A stretch of DNA of 34,733 nt from Bryobacteraceae bacterium. Its GTDB lineage: Bacteria; Acidobacteriota; Terriglobia; Bryobacterales; Bryobacteraceae. Below are positions 1 to 10,198 of the stretch, in pieces (within the stretch, counting starts at the first letter, position 1; every line of letters begins with the position of its first letter). The stretch lies in the NCBI GenBank assembly GCA_030041035.1, contig JASHOO010000551.1, positions 1-34,733 on the forward strand, read 5' to 3'. The notes beneath the pieces are model-generated. The model was given only the letters and a program-made list of their open reading frames with translations, was not told the DNA's origin and ran no database searches. A program made the position numbers and the translations under genes.

Positions 1-230
1 GACTTTCACCCACTGTTCATGCCAGCCTTCGCTGGACGCACACTTCCCGTTCCTAATCCGGAACCTTGTACGAGTGGCCGAAAATCGCTCAGTGCGCGGC
101 AGAACAACCCGGCTCATTTTGATGGAACGGCGTTTCCAGGACTAATCCCTTTTGTTGGACGGAAGAGGGTTCGGAAAGAGCTATGGCCGTGCGGTCCGGC
201 GGTAGAATGGGGAGCGCAATAAACTAGCCC

Positions 231-2924
231 ATGGCTCTTTCTGCCGGCACGCGTCTGGGCCCCTACGAGATTCAGTCTGCTCTCGGCGCCGGAGGAATGG
301 GCGAGGTCTATCGCGCCAAGGACACGCGCCTGGAGCGCACCGTCGCCGTCAAAATCCTGCCCGAGCATCTTTCCAGTGACCCGCAACTGCGCGAACGTTT
401 TGACCGCGAGGCCAAGGCTATCTCCAGCCTGAGTCATCCCCACATCTGCCCTCTGTACGACGTTGGCCACCAGAACGGGATCGATTACCTGGTCATGGAG
501 TATCTTGAGGGCCAAACGCTGCGACAGCGCATCGCGGCCAAGCCGCTGAAGGTCGGAGAGATTCTCGATCTTGGGATCCAGATCGCCGACGCGCTCGACG
601 CCGCACACGCCAAGAGCATCGTGCATCGCGATATCAAACCATCGAACATTTTCGTCACGACACGCGGTGAAGCCAAAATCATGGATTTTGGCCTCGCGAA
701 GCTTGCCCCCGAACGAACGAAACCTGCCTTGCCGAGTAATGTGGGCACCGAGGAACTGCTAACGAGTCCCGGTTCGGCTGTGGGAACGGTCGCCTACATG
801 TCGCCCGAACAGGCGCGCGGCGAGGAATTGGATGGCCGCACGGATCTGTTCTCTTTCGGCGTGGTTCTGTACGAGATGGCCACGGGCCAGCGGCCGTTTC
901 AAGGCAATACCACCGCCGTTGTCTTTGACGCCATTCTCAACAAGACACCCATCTCACCTGTGCGCCTGCGGCCGGATCTGCCCGCCGGTCTCGAACTCAT
1001 CATCAATAAGGCGCTCGAGAAGGACCGGGAGGTGCGCTGCCAGACAGCGTCTGACCTGCGGGCCGAGCTGAAACGGCTGAAGCGGGACACCGATTCGGGA
1101 AGGTCCGCCGCGGCGGCCGCACTCGTCTTGCCGGCACCGACAACACGCCGGCGGCCGTTATGGCTCGCGGGCATGCTGGCCGTGGTCGCGATCGGGCTCG
1201 TTGTAACGTGGTTCGTCTCGCGCCAATCGCAGGCGCCGCCGGAATTGCGCGAACTCAGGTTGACTGCCAATCCTGCCGACAACCCGGTAACCAGTGCCTT
1301 GATTTCAGCCGACGGAAAATACCTCTCTTACTCCGACCTGGGCGGAATCCAACAGAAGCTGATCGCGACGGGAGAGACAAGCACCATCCCTCACACTGAG
1401 GGGTGGACGGTTACCTCCTGGTTCCCTGACGGATCGAAGCTACTGGCCAACGGCCCCAACGCAGAAAAGCCGGGCGTCTGGGTGATTTCCGTTCTGGGCG
1501 GAACGGCGCGCAAATTGCGGGATCACGGTAGCAGCGGCCTGGTGTCTCCGGATGGTTCACAAATTGCATTTCTGGACGGCACCGGCGGTCGAGACATCTT
1601 AAATGAAATTTGGGTGATGGGAGCTGGTGGAGAGGACCCACGGAAGGTTTTTACTGCTCAGGAAGGTGAAGGGATTCAGCTGCAGGCTTGGTCCCCAGAC
1701 AGCAACCGCATCGCTTATCTCCGGGCTCCTGCTTCCTTTGGGCTTACGGCCAGCTTTGCGGCCCTTGAAAGTTTCGACCTCAAGGCCCGCCGAGTCACCA
1801 CGCTCCTGTCTGATCCACAGTTGGCGGATTTCGCTCAGCACGGTCCGTTTTGCTGGTTGCCAGGCGGGCGCATTTTCTACCCCCGCCACGAACCGCCTCC
1901 CAACGCTCGCGATTCCAACCTTTGGGAACTCAGAGTGAATTCGGACGCAGGCAAACTGGTGGGCAGTCCTAGAAAGATCACCCACTGGAGCGGCGCCCTG
2001 GTCTGGAGCGCGAATACCAGCGCTGACGGCAGGCGCCTAGCCGTCCTGAAGGTCAATTTTCAGATGGATGTTTATATCGGGCAGCTTGAAGCCCACGGAA
2101 CACGAATGAAGGCATCCCGCCGTCTGACACTCGATGAGCGCAATGACGTCGCTGGCCCCTGGATGCCCGACAGCAAAACAGAGATTTTCTCCTCGGACCG
2201 CAACGGGAGTTGGGATATCTTCAAGCAGGCGGTCGACCAGCCCTCCGCTGAACCACTGGTCACCGGGCCGGATGACGAATTTGTAAAAGCTGTAACGACG
2301 GACGGGTTGTGGCTTCTCTATACCGTTCAGAAACAGGGAGATCCTTCCGCTCCAATAAAGCTCATGCGCGTGCCGATCTCGGGCGGCTCCCCTGAGTTCC
2401 TTCTCGATGTGGGGGTCAATCTAGTCGACATCGCATGTGCCAAGCATCCGCCATCCACCTTGTGTGTCGTGGCAAAACTAGATCCAAAGGGGATGGTCTT
2501 TTCCTCTTTTGACTTGTCCACCCGCCAACAGCGTGAGTGGGCCAAGGTCGAGAACGCTTTTGATTGGGACTTTTTCCACGATGGCTCTCGCATCGCGGTG
2601 CTGATCAGAGATCAGGGCAAGAGCCGCGTACGCATCGTTCGCCCCTCGGGAGAAACGGAACGTGAATTCATCGTGGAACGGCCCGGGATCGGGGGCGGGG
2701 GCATATATTGTTCCGCGGATGGAAAAGGTCTCTACCTGTCGGCCACACCGCAGCGTGGCGTTTCCACGCTTTATTACACGGATCTACTGGGCCAAGCCCG
2801 CGTGTTCTGGCAGCAGAAAGGCAGTTTTCCGTTGATTGGGCTTCAGCCCTCTCCCGATGGCCGCTATATGGCCGTGACGGATGCATCGACAGCCAGCGAC
2901 GCGTGGCTGATTGAGAACTTCTGA
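231..2924 (+). CDS. Transmembrane Ser/Thr protein kinase with TolB-like propeller sensor
   Basis: This is an 897-residue Hanks-type kinase. The N-terminal catalytic domain (about residues 10-285) has the glycine loop GAGGMGEVY, catalytic Lys41 in VAVKIL, the HRD loop with Asp134 ([10 protein letters not shown]), DFG with Asp152 and the APE-region motif [10 protein letters not shown], so it should be active. An Arg-rich stretch precedes one transmembrane segment (about 310-329). The remaining 560 residues contain repeated 'SPDG/SADGK' blades typical of TolB/WD40-like propellers, which should lie outside the membrane. Kinases of this architecture are greatly expanded in Acidobacteriota. The propeller presumably senses a ligand or cell-wall state and the kinase phosphorylates cytoplasmic targets, but no substrate can be named from the sequence. 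It is transcribed alone, and the next gene is on the other strand. The start is the ATG at 231; no strong Shine-Dalgarno sequence is seen. Confidence 0.93.
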   Translation: MALSAGTRLGPYEIQSALGAGGMGEVYRAKDTRLERTVAVKILPEHLSSDPQLRERFDREAKAISSLSHPHICPLYDVGHQNGIDYLVMEYLEGQTLRQRIAAKPLKVGEILDLGIQIADALDAAHAKSIVHRDIKPSNIFVTTRGEAKIMDFGLAKLAPERTKPALPSNVGTEELLTSPGSAVGTVAYMSPEQARGEELDGRTDLFSFGVVLYEMATGQRPFQGNTTAVVFDAILNKTPISPVRLRPDLPAGLELIINKALEKDREVRCQTASDLRAELKRLKRDTDSGRSAAAAALVLPAPTTRRRPLWLAGMLAVVAIGLVVTWFVSRQSQAPPELRELRLTANPADNPVTSALISADGKYLSYSDLGGIQQKLIATGETSTIPHTEGWTVTSWFPDGSKLLANGPNAEKPGVWVISVLGGTARKLRDHGSSGLVSPDGSQIAFLDGTGGRDILNEIWVMGAGGEDPRKVFTAQEGEGIQLQAWSPDSNRIAYLRAPASFGLTASFAALESFDLKARRVTTLLSDPQLADFAQHGPFCWLPGGRIFYPRHEPPPNARDSNLWELRVNSDAGKLVGSPRKITHWSGALVWSANTSADGRRLAVLKVNFQMDVYIGQLEAHGTRMKASRRLTLDERNDVAGPWMPDSKTEIFSSDRNGSWDIFKQAVDQPSAEPLVTGPDDEFVKAVTTDGLWLLYTVQKQGDPSAPIKLMRVPISGGSPEFLLDVGVNLVDIACAKHPPSTLCVVAKLDPKGMVFSSFDLSTRQQREWAKVENAFDWDFFHDGSRIAVLIRDQGKSRVRIVRPSGETEREFIVERPGIGGGGIYCSADGKGLYLSATPQRGVSTLYYTDLLGQARVFWQQKGSFPLIGLQPSPDGRYMAVTDASTASDAWLIENF

Positions 2925-3290
2925 TGCGGTGGGCTCTTTTGGCTGCAAACACGTGATAACCGAAGGGTGCGCAAGGGACGCTCAACATTATTCCTGTGAT
3001 GTCGCCGTCACGTCATCCTGGTATCCCGACTAGCACTCCTTGCCCGTTCGCCCTCCGGAGGTGAGCAGTTATGCTTCGGTCGAAATACGGGCCACTCGGA
3101 CGAAGGCTTGTACATGCTGGCAGCAGGGATTGGGAACGGTAAACGCCCCAGGGTCTTGAAAACCGCATGAGCGAACAGACGCCGAGTCGTCGAAGTGGCC
3201 TCGGCAGCAGACTCGCGGCAGACTAGTCCCCCCAGCTTTACTGACCAAGCCAAGAAATATCGGCGCTAGCCAACGCGCAAGCAGACTTCA
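2925..3290. other. Intergenic stretch between convergent genes, no gene recognised
   Basis: These 366 bases separate the stop codons of the kinase and the minus-strand SDR gene. An 81-codon reading frame exists on the minus strand (3008-3253), and a plus-strand frame runs from about 3031 to a TGA near 3170, but neither resembles a known family or has a convincing ribosome binding site. I see no clear T-tailed hairpin. It could be a decayed gene. Confidence 0.5.
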
Positions 3291-4055
3291 CTACACCGTA
3301 AACATCCCGCCGTTGATCTCGATGGTCTGGCCGTGAATGTAGCGTGCCGCCGGCGAGCACAGAAACACGATCGTGTCGGCGACCTCCTCGTTGGTGCCCA
3401 GCGCTCCCGCGGGCGTCGCCGCCACCACCGTGTCCAGAATCTGGCGGGTGGAGAACTGCGCGTGGAAATTGTTGTCCACCGTCCCCGGCGAAACCGCATT
3501 CACGCGAATGCCGTGCGGCGCCAGCTCCTTCATCATGCCCTTGGTCATGGCGGAAACGGCTGCCTTTGCCGCAGCGTAAATGGTGGCGCCGATGCCCCCT
3601 CCATTGCGCGCGGCGATGGAACTCACGTTCACTATAAAGCCGCTTTTGCTTTCGATCATGTACGGAGCGACCGCTTGCGCAATGAACCAGGCGCTTTTGA
3701 AATTCAAGGTGATCACGCGGTCGAACAGTTCCGGGGTGAAATCCGCGAGTTTCGTCCGCTGAACGAGCGACCCGGCATTGTTCACCAGAATGTCGACGCC
3801 CAAGCCGGTAGCGTTCAGGTTTTGGAGAAAGGATTGGAGCCCGGACCTCGAGCCGAGATCCGCCTGGATCGCCGAGGCTTCCGCTCCGGCCTTTTGGGCC
3901 GAAGCAATCACCGCGTCGATACCCGGCTGGTAGGAGTTGTAGTGCAGAATCAGCCGCCTGGCGCCGTGTTGCGCCAAAGCAACAGCAGTGGCAGCGCCGA
4001 TTCCGCGCGAGGCGCCCGTGACTAGCGCAGTCTTTCCGATGAATTCCCGGTCCAC
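3291..4055 (-). CDS. SDR family NAD(P)-dependent oxidoreductase
   Basis: This 254-residue protein has the usual length of a classical short-chain dehydrogenase/reductase. The cofactor motif TGASRGIG is at residues 13-20, NNAG at 92-95, the catalytic Ser in NVSS (145-146), and the YxxxK pair is Tyr160/Lys164. The C-terminal 'PGTVDNNF' and 'INGGMFTV' regions are typical of the FabG-like branch. The substrate cannot be told from sequence; 3-oxoacyl-ACP reductase or sugar/alcohol dehydrogenase activity are both possible. The start is a GTG at 4055. The gene lies about 39 bases downstream of the Crp/Fnr gene on the same strand and is probably co-transcribed with it, although a TATACT hexamer just upstream of the start could also be a promoter element. 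Confidence 0.9.
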   Translation of the reverse strand: MDREFIGKTALVTGASRGIGAATAVALAQHGARRLILHYNSYQPGIDAVIASAQKAGAEASAIQADLGSRSGLQSFLQNLNATGLGVDILVNNAGSLVQRTKLADFTPELFDRVITLNFKSAWFIAQAVAPYMIESKSGFIVNVSSIAARNGGGIGATIYAAAKAAVSAMTKGMMKELAPHGIRVNAVSPGTVDNNFHAQFSTRQILDTVVAATPAGALGTNEEVADTIVFLCSPAARYIHGQTIEINGGMFTV

Positions 4056-4094
4056 GCTATCGAGTATAAATGGACGCGGGTATCCTGCGCGGCC

Positions 4095-4775
4095 CTACGA
4101 GGCCGGCTGGCGGAGCCATTCCTTCAGCGCATCGCGATAGAGCGTAATCCCCTTGCGCGAATAGCGCAGATAGCCCTGGCGCCGGAACTGGTTCATATAG
4201 TGCGTGACGATCTCTCGCGAGGTGCCGACGTACTGTGACAGCAGCTCGTGCGTGAACGGCATCATCTGCACCGAACCATCCTCGCCGTGCTGGCCTAGCC
4301 GCTGCGAGAACCGGATCAGGGTGCGCGCCAGACGCCGCGCGATGTTGTCCACCGAAAAGCTCTCGATGCGGTGTCCGTACTCCATCGAACGCTGGGCCAG
4401 GATTTGCAGCAGGGCGATCGAGAGGCGCGGGCGGCGCATCACCAGATCCTCGATCTCGGATGTGCTCCAGGTCATGGCTTTGGTGTTTTCGATCGCCACC
4501 GCCTGTTCATCCCGCGGAATCGAGCTGAGGAAGGCGGATTCCCCGAAAAATTCATCTGTTTGGTAGATATCTACCACTACTTGGCGCCCGTCATCCGCCA
4601 GACGGCAAACCTTCACTTTTCCGTCGATGACGAGGTAAATGTTGCTGGATGGTTGATCCTGGCCATAAATGACCTGACCTTTGCGGTACTCCAGGATGCT
4701 GGAACAGGGCAGGTGCGCCAGCGGATCTTCCAATTGCTTCTGCGGTACGGCGAATACGGTAGGGCTGGTTACCAT
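4095..4775 (-). CDS. Crp/Fnr family transcriptional regulator
   Basis: This is a roughly 226-residue cytoplasmic DNA-binding regulator. The N-terminal half (about 20-130) is a cyclic-nucleotide-binding-like beta roll, with 'YLVIDGKVKVCR' and 'FFGESAFLSS' in the places expected for the effector pocket. The C-terminal quarter holds a Crp-type winged helix with recognition helix 'YVGTSREIVTHYMNQF'. There is no cysteine cluster of the FNR kind, so it is not obviously an oxygen sensor. Two in-frame ATGs exist. The second, at 4775, is chosen because GGAG lies six bases upstream of it, whereas the first ATG (4787) has no ribosome binding site. It heads a likely two-gene operon with the SDR gene and is divergent from the phosphoesterase gene, which could be its target. 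Confidence 0.9.
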   Translation of the reverse strand: MVTSPTVFAVPQKQLEDPLAHLPCSSILEYRKGQVIYGQDQPSSNIYLVIDGKVKVCRLADDGRQVVVDIYQTDEFFGESAFLSSIPRDEQAVAIENTKAMTWSTSEIEDLVMRRPRLSIALLQILAQRSMEYGHRIESFSVDNIARRLARTLIRFSQRLGQHGEDGSVQMMPFTHELLSQYVGTSREIVTHYMNQFRRQGYLRYSRKGITLYRDALKEWLRQPAS

Positions 4776-4787
4776 AGCTTTCTCCAT

Positions 4788-5134
4788 TTTAGCGCCGCCG
4801 TTGCAGGTGAACGCCCTCCGCGCCTGTGCGCCTGCAATGTAACGACGCGGCCCGTGTCACTGAGCGTGTGCTTCACCGGGCTTGGCAGCACTCCCGGCAA
4901 ACCGAAGCATGTAATGTGCCAAATCTTACGCCTTATCCCGTGAAAACGCAATAAACTTTGCATCGCTCACCAGCAAGTGCAACATCCCGGGTGAATTACA
5001 CGATCTTTATTTTCCCGAGAAACGCTGTGGCCTGAAACTTTGTGTGCAAGTTTTAACGCTCGAAGCCGCCAGTTTTTACGCTGTCGAGTCAGTTTGGGCA
5101 CCGGCTGCTAATCTGTTAGATTCCGAACGGTGGT
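4788..5134. promoter_or_regulatory. Divergent regulatory region between crp-like gene and phosphoesterase gene
   Basis: About 350 bases lie between two divergently transcribed genes and no convincing ORF is seen. The region is visibly more AT-rich around 4940-5130. It contains two imperfect dyads: one at 4854-4884 (GCCCGTG ... CACCGGGC) and AAACTT-N7-AAGTTT at 5035-5053. It must carry the promoters of both genes. Binding of the adjacent Crp/Fnr protein here is an inference from position only. Confidence 0.5.
5035..5053. repeat. Inverted repeat AAACTT-N7-AAGTTT, candidate operator
   Basis: A perfect 6-base inverted repeat with a 7-base centre (TGTGTGC) lies about 80 bases upstream of the phosphoesterase start in the divergent intergenic region. 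Its size suits a dimeric regulator, and the neighbouring Crp/Fnr protein is the obvious candidate. It does not match the canonical TGTGA-N6-TCACA CRP site. Confidence 0.25.
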
Positions 5135-7801
5135 ATGAAGGTTATCTGGTTCCCTACATTTTTTTTTGCAATCTGCGTGACCGCTGCCGATTACAGCGCT
5201 CCGGCAGGCGCCCGGCCGGTCATCTGCCACCGCGGATTACCCAGTATTCTTCCCGGCGGCCGCATCATCGTGCCGGCGGGACGACAGATCATCACCGGAC
5301 CTGGACCGTTCGGACTCGCCATGAGCCCGGACCACAAAACCCTGGTAACGGCGAACAGCGGTCCCGAGCGTTTTTCGGTCACCGCCATCGAACTCGGCCA
5401 AAATGCACCGGTATCGCGCAACTTCGTGGCTTCGGTCGAGCGCCCGAACGGCGATGAGCGGGAGGATGCCGAGCAATGGCGGAGCGTTTTCATGGGGGTA
5501 GCTTTCGCCGGTAATCACACGGCGTTCATTTCGGAGGGGAACTCGGGGCGCGTGCGGCTCATCGATGTGGGATCGGGCGAACGCCGCAAACTATACGATC
5601 TAAACCAGAACGGATTTTCCGACAGCTATACCGGCGACCTGGCTTTTGACGCTCACCGGGACCTGCTCTACGTGCTCGACCAGGCGAACTTCCGGTTGGT
5701 GACCATCGATACCCACAAAGGGCAGATGGTTGCCACTTTACCGGTCGGCCGCCTGCCGTTCGCCATAGCCCTTTCGCCGGACAAACGCACCGCCTACATC
5801 ACCAACATCGGCATGTTTCGGTATAGTGCGATACCCGGTGCAGACCGGAAGTCCCCACAGCAGACAGGCTTACCGTTCCCGGCATTCGGCTTCCCTTCGC
5901 CCGAGGCCGTCAACGGAGTGCGGCGACAAACGGCGCGTGGTGCGGTGAATGTTCCGGGGCTGGGCGAGCCGAATGTTCGGGAGTCGAACTCGTTGTACGT
6001 GGTCGATTTGAACAATCCGGCTGAGCCACGAATCGAGGCTGTCATCCGGACGGGGCAGCCGGTGGGAGGCGGAGTAGAAGGCGGCAGCAGCCCCTGCGGC
6101 GTGCTGGCCACCTCCGACCGGGTCTTTGTTTCCAACGTACACGACGACTCGATTACCATCATCGACACTTCGACGAAGACGATTACCGGAGAAGTGGCCA
6201 TTCGTATTCCGGGGCTGGAGGCGTATCGGGGGGTGATGCCGGTGGGGATGGCATTCGAACCGAAGACGGGATGGCTACTCGTGGCAGAGGCGGGAATCAA
6301 CGCGGTAGGGGTGATCGACACCCGCCAGATGCGGGTGCTCGGCCATATTCCGGTGGCGTGGTTTCCGACGCGGATGCTGCTGGATGAAGGCAACGTGTAT
6401 GTGACGAATGTCAAAGGACATGGGACGGGGCCGAACGTGTACCTGCGGCTGGGAGAAGAGGGTTTCATGGATGTGCTACGGCGGGGATCGGTGTCGGTGT
6501 TTCCGGTGCCGGATGCGGCTTCGCTGGTGCACTCGACGGCCATCGTTATGGAAGCAAACGGTTTCCTGCCGCGTCCCAGCCCGTTCACGGCGATACCGTC
6601 GGATATCCGACACGTGGTGTTGATTGTTAAAGAAAATCGAACGTTTGACGAGGTTTTCGGGGATCTGGGGCAGGCTTCCAACGGTCCCGTAGCGGGGGTG
6701 CCGGCACTGGCCCGGTTTGGGATGAATGGGTACGCGTACGGGGGGAAAGTTCGGCTGAGTCTGAAAGACATCGCGGTGACGCCGAACCATCACGCCATTG
6801 CGAAACGCTGGGCGTTCAGCGACAACTTCTACGCGGATTCAGAAGTGAGCGTGGATGGGCACCATTGGCTGGTGGACGCGTATCCGGACATCTGGACGGA
6901 AAGTTCGCTGATGGCGTCCTACGCAGGGGGGAAAGATTACCGGTTTCCGACGACGGCGCCGGGGCGGCTGCTGTTCGCGGACAGCAACTCGTCGGTGCAC
7001 CCGGAAGAGCAGGCGGAGGGTGGCACGCTGTGGCACCACCTGGCACGGCATGGCATTACGTTTCGCAACTTCGGAGAGGGATTTGAGCTGGCGGGAAACG
7101 AAGAGGAGCCGGGCGAGAAGCCGACCGGCGCGCGGTTCCTGACGAACGTTCCCATGCCGCTCCCGCTCTATGAGAATTCTTCACGGGAGTATCCGGGATT
7201 CAACACCAACATTCCCGACCAATTCCGCGCGGATGCGTTCATTCACGAGATTCGGGAGAAATACGAAAAGGGAGGAGAGCCGTTCCCGCAGTTCATTTAC
7301 ATGCACCTGCCGAACGATCATATGGCCCAACCGAGGCCGGAGGACGGTTACCCGTTCGCGGCGTCGTATGTGGCAGATAACGATTATGCGCTGGGACGGA
7401 TCATCGACTTTCTCTCGCATTCGGCGTGGTGGAAGGAGATGGCGGTGTTCGTCACGGAGGATGATGCGCAAGGCGGGCGGGACCACATCGATTCGCATCG
7501 CACGGTGCTGATGGCAGCGGGGCCGTACATCAAGAGGAACTATGTTTCGCATGTGCATTCGAGTTTTCCGGGGCTGCTGAAGACGATTTTTCGCGCGCTG
7601 GGGCTGCCGCCGCTGAATCTTTACGACGCAACGGCGTCGGATCTATCGGATTGCTTCACGACTTCGCCGGACTTCACGCCATATCAAGTTATGCCGGTGG
7701 ACGAGCGGTTGTTCGATCCGGCCGAGGCGCGGGATCCGCTCGACCCGAAGCCGGGGCCGAAGATGGATGATCCGGCGGTGGTGCGGGAGTTGCAGAAGTA
7801 G
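5135..7801 (+). CDS. Secreted YVTN beta-propeller / alkaline phosphatase-like phosphoesterase fusion
   Basis: This 888-residue exported protein has an N-terminal hydrophobic signal sequence (about 1-18) with a probable cleavage after CVTAA. Residues of about 40-480 form a YVTN/Lactonase-type propeller with repeated blades such as 'ALSPDKRTAYITNIG' and 'VFVSNVHDDSITIIDTSTKT'. The C-terminal 400 residues are a phosphoesterase-family (AcpA/phospholipase C-like) domain: 'VVLIVKENRTFDEVFGDL' is the first metal/nucleophile region, followed by 'FYADSEVSVDGHHW' and the late metal motif 'VFVTEDDAQGGRDHIDSHR'. Proteins of this fusion type are known in Acidobacteriota and probably hydrolyse phosphoesters in the periplasm or outside the cell. 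Base use changes inside the gene at about 6.18 kb, where the coding strand becomes much richer in G. It stands alone and is convergent with malQ. Confidence 0.85.
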   Translation: MKVIWFPTFFFAICVTAADYSAPAGARPVICHRGLPSILPGGRIIVPAGRQIITGPGPFGLAMSPDHKTLVTANSGPERFSVTAIELGQNAPVSRNFVASVERPNGDEREDAEQWRSVFMGVAFAGNHTAFISEGNSGRVRLIDVGSGERRKLYDLNQNGFSDSYTGDLAFDAHRDLLYVLDQANFRLVTIDTHKGQMVATLPVGRLPFAIALSPDKRTAYITNIGMFRYSAIPGADRKSPQQTGLPFPAFGFPSPEAVNGVRRQTARGAVNVPGLGEPNVRESNSLYVVDLNNPAEPRIEAVIRTGQPVGGGVEGGSSPCGVLATSDRVFVSNVHDDSITIIDTSTKTITGEVAIRIPGLEAYRGVMPVGMAFEPKTGWLLVAEAGINAVGVIDTRQMRVLGHIPVAWFPTRMLLDEGNVYVTNVKGHGTGPNVYLRLGEEGFMDVLRRGSVSVFPVPDAASLVHSTAIVMEANGFLPRPSPFTAIPSDIRHVVLIVKENRTFDEVFGDLGQASNGPVAGVPALARFGMNGYAYGGKVRLSLKDIAVTPNHHAIAKRWAFSDNFYADSEVSVDGHHWLVDAYPDIWTESSLMASYAGGKDYRFPTTAPGRLLFADSNSSVHPEEQAEGGTLWHHLARHGITFRNFGEGFELAGNEEEPGEKPTGARFLTNVPMPLPLYENSSREYPGFNTNIPDQFRADAFIHEIREKYEKGGEPFPQFIYMHLPNDHMAQPRPEDGYPFAASYVADNDYALGRIIDFLSHSAWWKEMAVFVTEDDAQGGRDHIDSHRTVLMAAGPYIKRNYVSHVHSSFPGLLKTIFRALGLPPLNLYDATASDLSDCFTTSPDFTPYQVMPVDERLFDPAEARDPLDPKPGPKMDDPAVVRELQK

Positions 7802-7912
7802 CGGACGGTTAGTGGGGGAACCGCTCCCTCTGGTCGCGGCTCGGTTGGGTCGTGGCTCGGTCACGCATTGCGTCCTCGCGGCGGCGGTAGTCGCGAGTGG
7901 CGCGGACGACGG

Positions 7913-10132
7913 TCAACGCCGGTTGGCGCGGGCAGTGCGCTCGATCCAGTGGCGGAACATCTGGACGAAGTCGGTGGCCTGCTTGGCGGAGTAGAGCTCG
8001 TCGGTGCGGAAGTGCATTTTACGGCTCCAGTTGGGGTACTGCCAGGTGGTGCCGGGAAGATTCTGCTGCGCGGTCTCCTTGGTCAGGTCTTCCTGGTTGA
8101 CCAACAGCAGCATTGAAGGCGTGGAAGCGAGGAAACCGATGACGGCGTTGTGCAGTTCCCCGGTGAGCTCGGGGATATCGCGAGCAAAACGCGGATACCA
8201 GGAAGGAAGCAGGCCTGCGGCGAGGAGCGCATCCAGCATCTTCTGCTTTTCGACTTCGCGCGCGGCGCGCTGTGCCTGGTAATTGGCCTCATCGGGAATG
8301 ACGCCGGCGCGGCGACGCTCCTCGATATCGCGGTGAATCCAGAATCCGGCGAGCGTGGGGAGATCGTGGGTGGTAGAGGAGACGAGCGCCTGAGGAGAAT
8401 AGTCGGACGGTTTGCGAAAGTTGCCCTGCCCATCTTTTTCGAAATACAGAAGCCGGTAGCTCAGGATGCCGAAGCGCGCGAGAGTCTGGCGCACCTCGGG
8501 CTCAACGGTGCCCAGGTCTTCGCCGATCACGATGACTTTGTGGCGGACACTTTCGAGAGCGACGATGCGGATAAGGTCATCCGAATGGTCGCGGACGTAA
8601 GCGCCGTGGGCGGCGTCGGCACCATCGGGGATCCAGTAGAGGCGGAAAAAGCGCATGACGTGGTCGATGCGGAGGGCGCCGCCGTAACGGCAGTTTTTGC
8701 GAATGGATTCGACGAAGAGCTGATAGCCGGATTCCTGGTGGCGGGCGGCGTTGGGAGGAGGAAAGGCCCAGTCCTGGCCCTGAGGGGAGAAATCGTCCGG
8801 TGGCGAACCGACGCGGCAGCCGGCGGCGAAGAAGGAGCGGTGGGCCCAAAGGTCCGAACCAAAGCGGTCGGTCGCGAGGGCAAGGTCGTGATAGAGGCCG
8901 ATGGCCAGGCCTTTATCGCGGGCGTGCTGCTGAGCGGCGGCGAGCTGCACGCTGATCTGCCACTCCAGGTACTGATAAAACAGGACCAGGCGCCAGTGTT
9001 TCTTGCGGAAGGCTTCGGTTTCCGGGGAATCGGGATTGCGAAAAGGCTCGGGCCATTCGGTCCATAACCAGACGTCCGGCTTGCGGCTGTGAATCCATTC
9101 GTCTAATGCGCAGTAGGTGGCGAAGCGGCGCAACAGATCGCCTTCGCGCTCGACGTACTGCTGAAACTCGCGTGCACGGGCGGAGCCGGCACGGTACTCG
9201 CGCAGGAAGGCGGCGAACAGGGGCTTCAGGAAGCGCATTTTGAGCGCGTGGACGCGTTCGTATTCGACGAATTCGGAGTCGCGCAGGGCGGAGACTTCCT
9301 GCTGAATTGCGGGCTGCGCCCAAAGACGCTGCGCACGCGGGCAGGCGGCGAAATCGGGAATGCCCTCGACATCGAGATAAAGCCAGTTCTGATAATAGAT
9401 GGAGTTGGGCAGGTAGGGGCTGGTGTTGTAGGGACGACGGTTGTGGATAGCGTGGAGCGGGTTGAGAGCGACGAAGCCGGCGCCGACTTCATCGGCCACC
9501 CAATCCAGAACGGCCTGGAGATCCCGAAAGTCACCGCATCCCCAATTGCGTTCGGAGCGGATGCCGTAGAGCGCGATGGCGATGCCGGCGGCGCGGAGGC
9601 CTTCAGGCCGATAGGCGCAGTCGGGCGCCACGATGAGCCGCATGGAGGCGCAGGCGCCACCGACCCGGACCTCGACATCGTGATATCCGAGCGGAAGTTC
9701 GTCGGCGAGCGGCACGAATTTGCGCACGTGGCCAGTTCCGTTGAACTCCATGGTCGCGGCGACAGGAAGGCCGCGAAGCGGTACCTGAGAAACGGCCGGC
9801 GAGCCATTTTCCGGCTTCACGGTGACCTGGGCGTCGAGATCGGCGAGATCGGCGGGGAGGTTGAGGGCAAACTGCCGGGGGCGCTGGCTCACACTGATCA
9901 CGAGACAGGGCGCGACCAAGCGCGACCACTCCTGGCGAGCGTGGGCAGCGATCGCTTCATCTAACTCCTGCTTGCTACCGGTGGAGACGCCCAGCGAATG
10001 GAGGATGGCGCGTTTGGTTTCAGGGGGCGTAACGTGTGGTTTGCCCCAAATATCCCAATAGTCCGGCTGGATGCCCCAAAGTTCAGCGGCACGGTCGAGG
10101 GCTTGATCGTAGTTGGAGGAGGCGGTCGGCAC
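7913..10132 (-). CDS. malQ: 4-alpha-glucanotransferase (amylomaltase, GH77)
   Basis: This 739-residue cytoplasmic enzyme moves alpha-1,4-glucan segments between maltodextrins or glycogen and acceptors. The N-terminal 170 residues are the extra beta-sandwich region seen in long MalQ proteins. The GH77 barrel follows, with '[16 protein letters not shown]' (about 188-202), '[17 protein letters not shown]' (224-240), the nucleophile region '[12 protein letters not shown]' (Asp490), the acid/base '[13 protein letters not shown]' (Glu538) and the transition-state Asp590 in 'STTHDLPTL'. All three catalytic carboxylates are present. The start is a GTG at 10132, 66 bases from the divergent nuoB gene. 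No other glycogen or maltose gene is adjacent, so its regulation is not evident. Confidence 0.95.
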   Translation of the reverse strand: MPTASSNYDQALDRAAELWGIQPDYWDIWGKPHVTPPETKRAILHSLGVSTGSKQELDEAIAAHARQEWSRLVAPCLVISVSQRPRQFALNLPADLADLDAQVTVKPENGSPAVSQVPLRGLPVAATMEFNGTGHVRKFVPLADELPLGYHDVEVRVGGACASMRLIVAPDCAYRPEGLRAAGIAIALYGIRSERNWGCGDFRDLQAVLDWVADEVGAGFVALNPLHAIHNRRPYNTSPYLPNSIYYQNWLYLDVEGIPDFAACPRAQRLWAQPAIQQEVSALRDSEFVEYERVHALKMRFLKPLFAAFLREYRAGSARAREFQQYVEREGDLLRRFATYCALDEWIHSRKPDVWLWTEWPEPFRNPDSPETEAFRKKHWRLVLFYQYLEWQISVQLAAAQQHARDKGLAIGLYHDLALATDRFGSDLWAHRSFFAAGCRVGSPPDDFSPQGQDWAFPPPNAARHQESGYQLFVESIRKNCRYGGALRIDHVMRFFRLYWIPDGADAAHGAYVRDHSDDLIRIVALESVRHKVIVIGEDLGTVEPEVRQTLARFGILSYRLLYFEKDGQGNFRKPSDYSPQALVSSTTHDLPTLAGFWIHRDIEERRRAGVIPDEANYQAQRAAREVEKQKMLDALLAAGLLPSWYPRFARDIPELTGELHNAVIGFLASTPSMLLLVNQEDLTKETAQQNLPGTTWQYPNWSRKMHFRTDELYSAKQATDFVQMFRHWIERTARANRR

Positions 10133-10198
10133 GCGGCTCTTTCGATTCTAGCAGCGGCTCGCGGCAAAACCGCAGTCTCACCGTGCGAAAATAGAGGT

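Noticed and set aside
5094-5122. Promoter-like TTGGGC-N17-TAGATT
   Set aside because: Spacing is good but the hexamers are weak, and the predicted start would fall about six bases before the ATG, leaving no room for the ribosome binding site.
5794-6771. Minus-strand frame of 325 codons
   Set aside because: It is antisense to the propeller part of the phosphoesterase gene and shows no recognisable domain.
7875-7897. Hairpin CTCGCG...CGCGAG between convergent genes
   Set aside because: It has no following T-tract on either strand and a large loop, so it is not a convincing intrinsic terminator.
8150-9067. Long plus-strand open frame of 305 codons
   Set aside because: It lies wholly antisense to malQ, whose catalytic motifs are intact. 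Its translation resembles no family; long antisense frames are common at this GC content.
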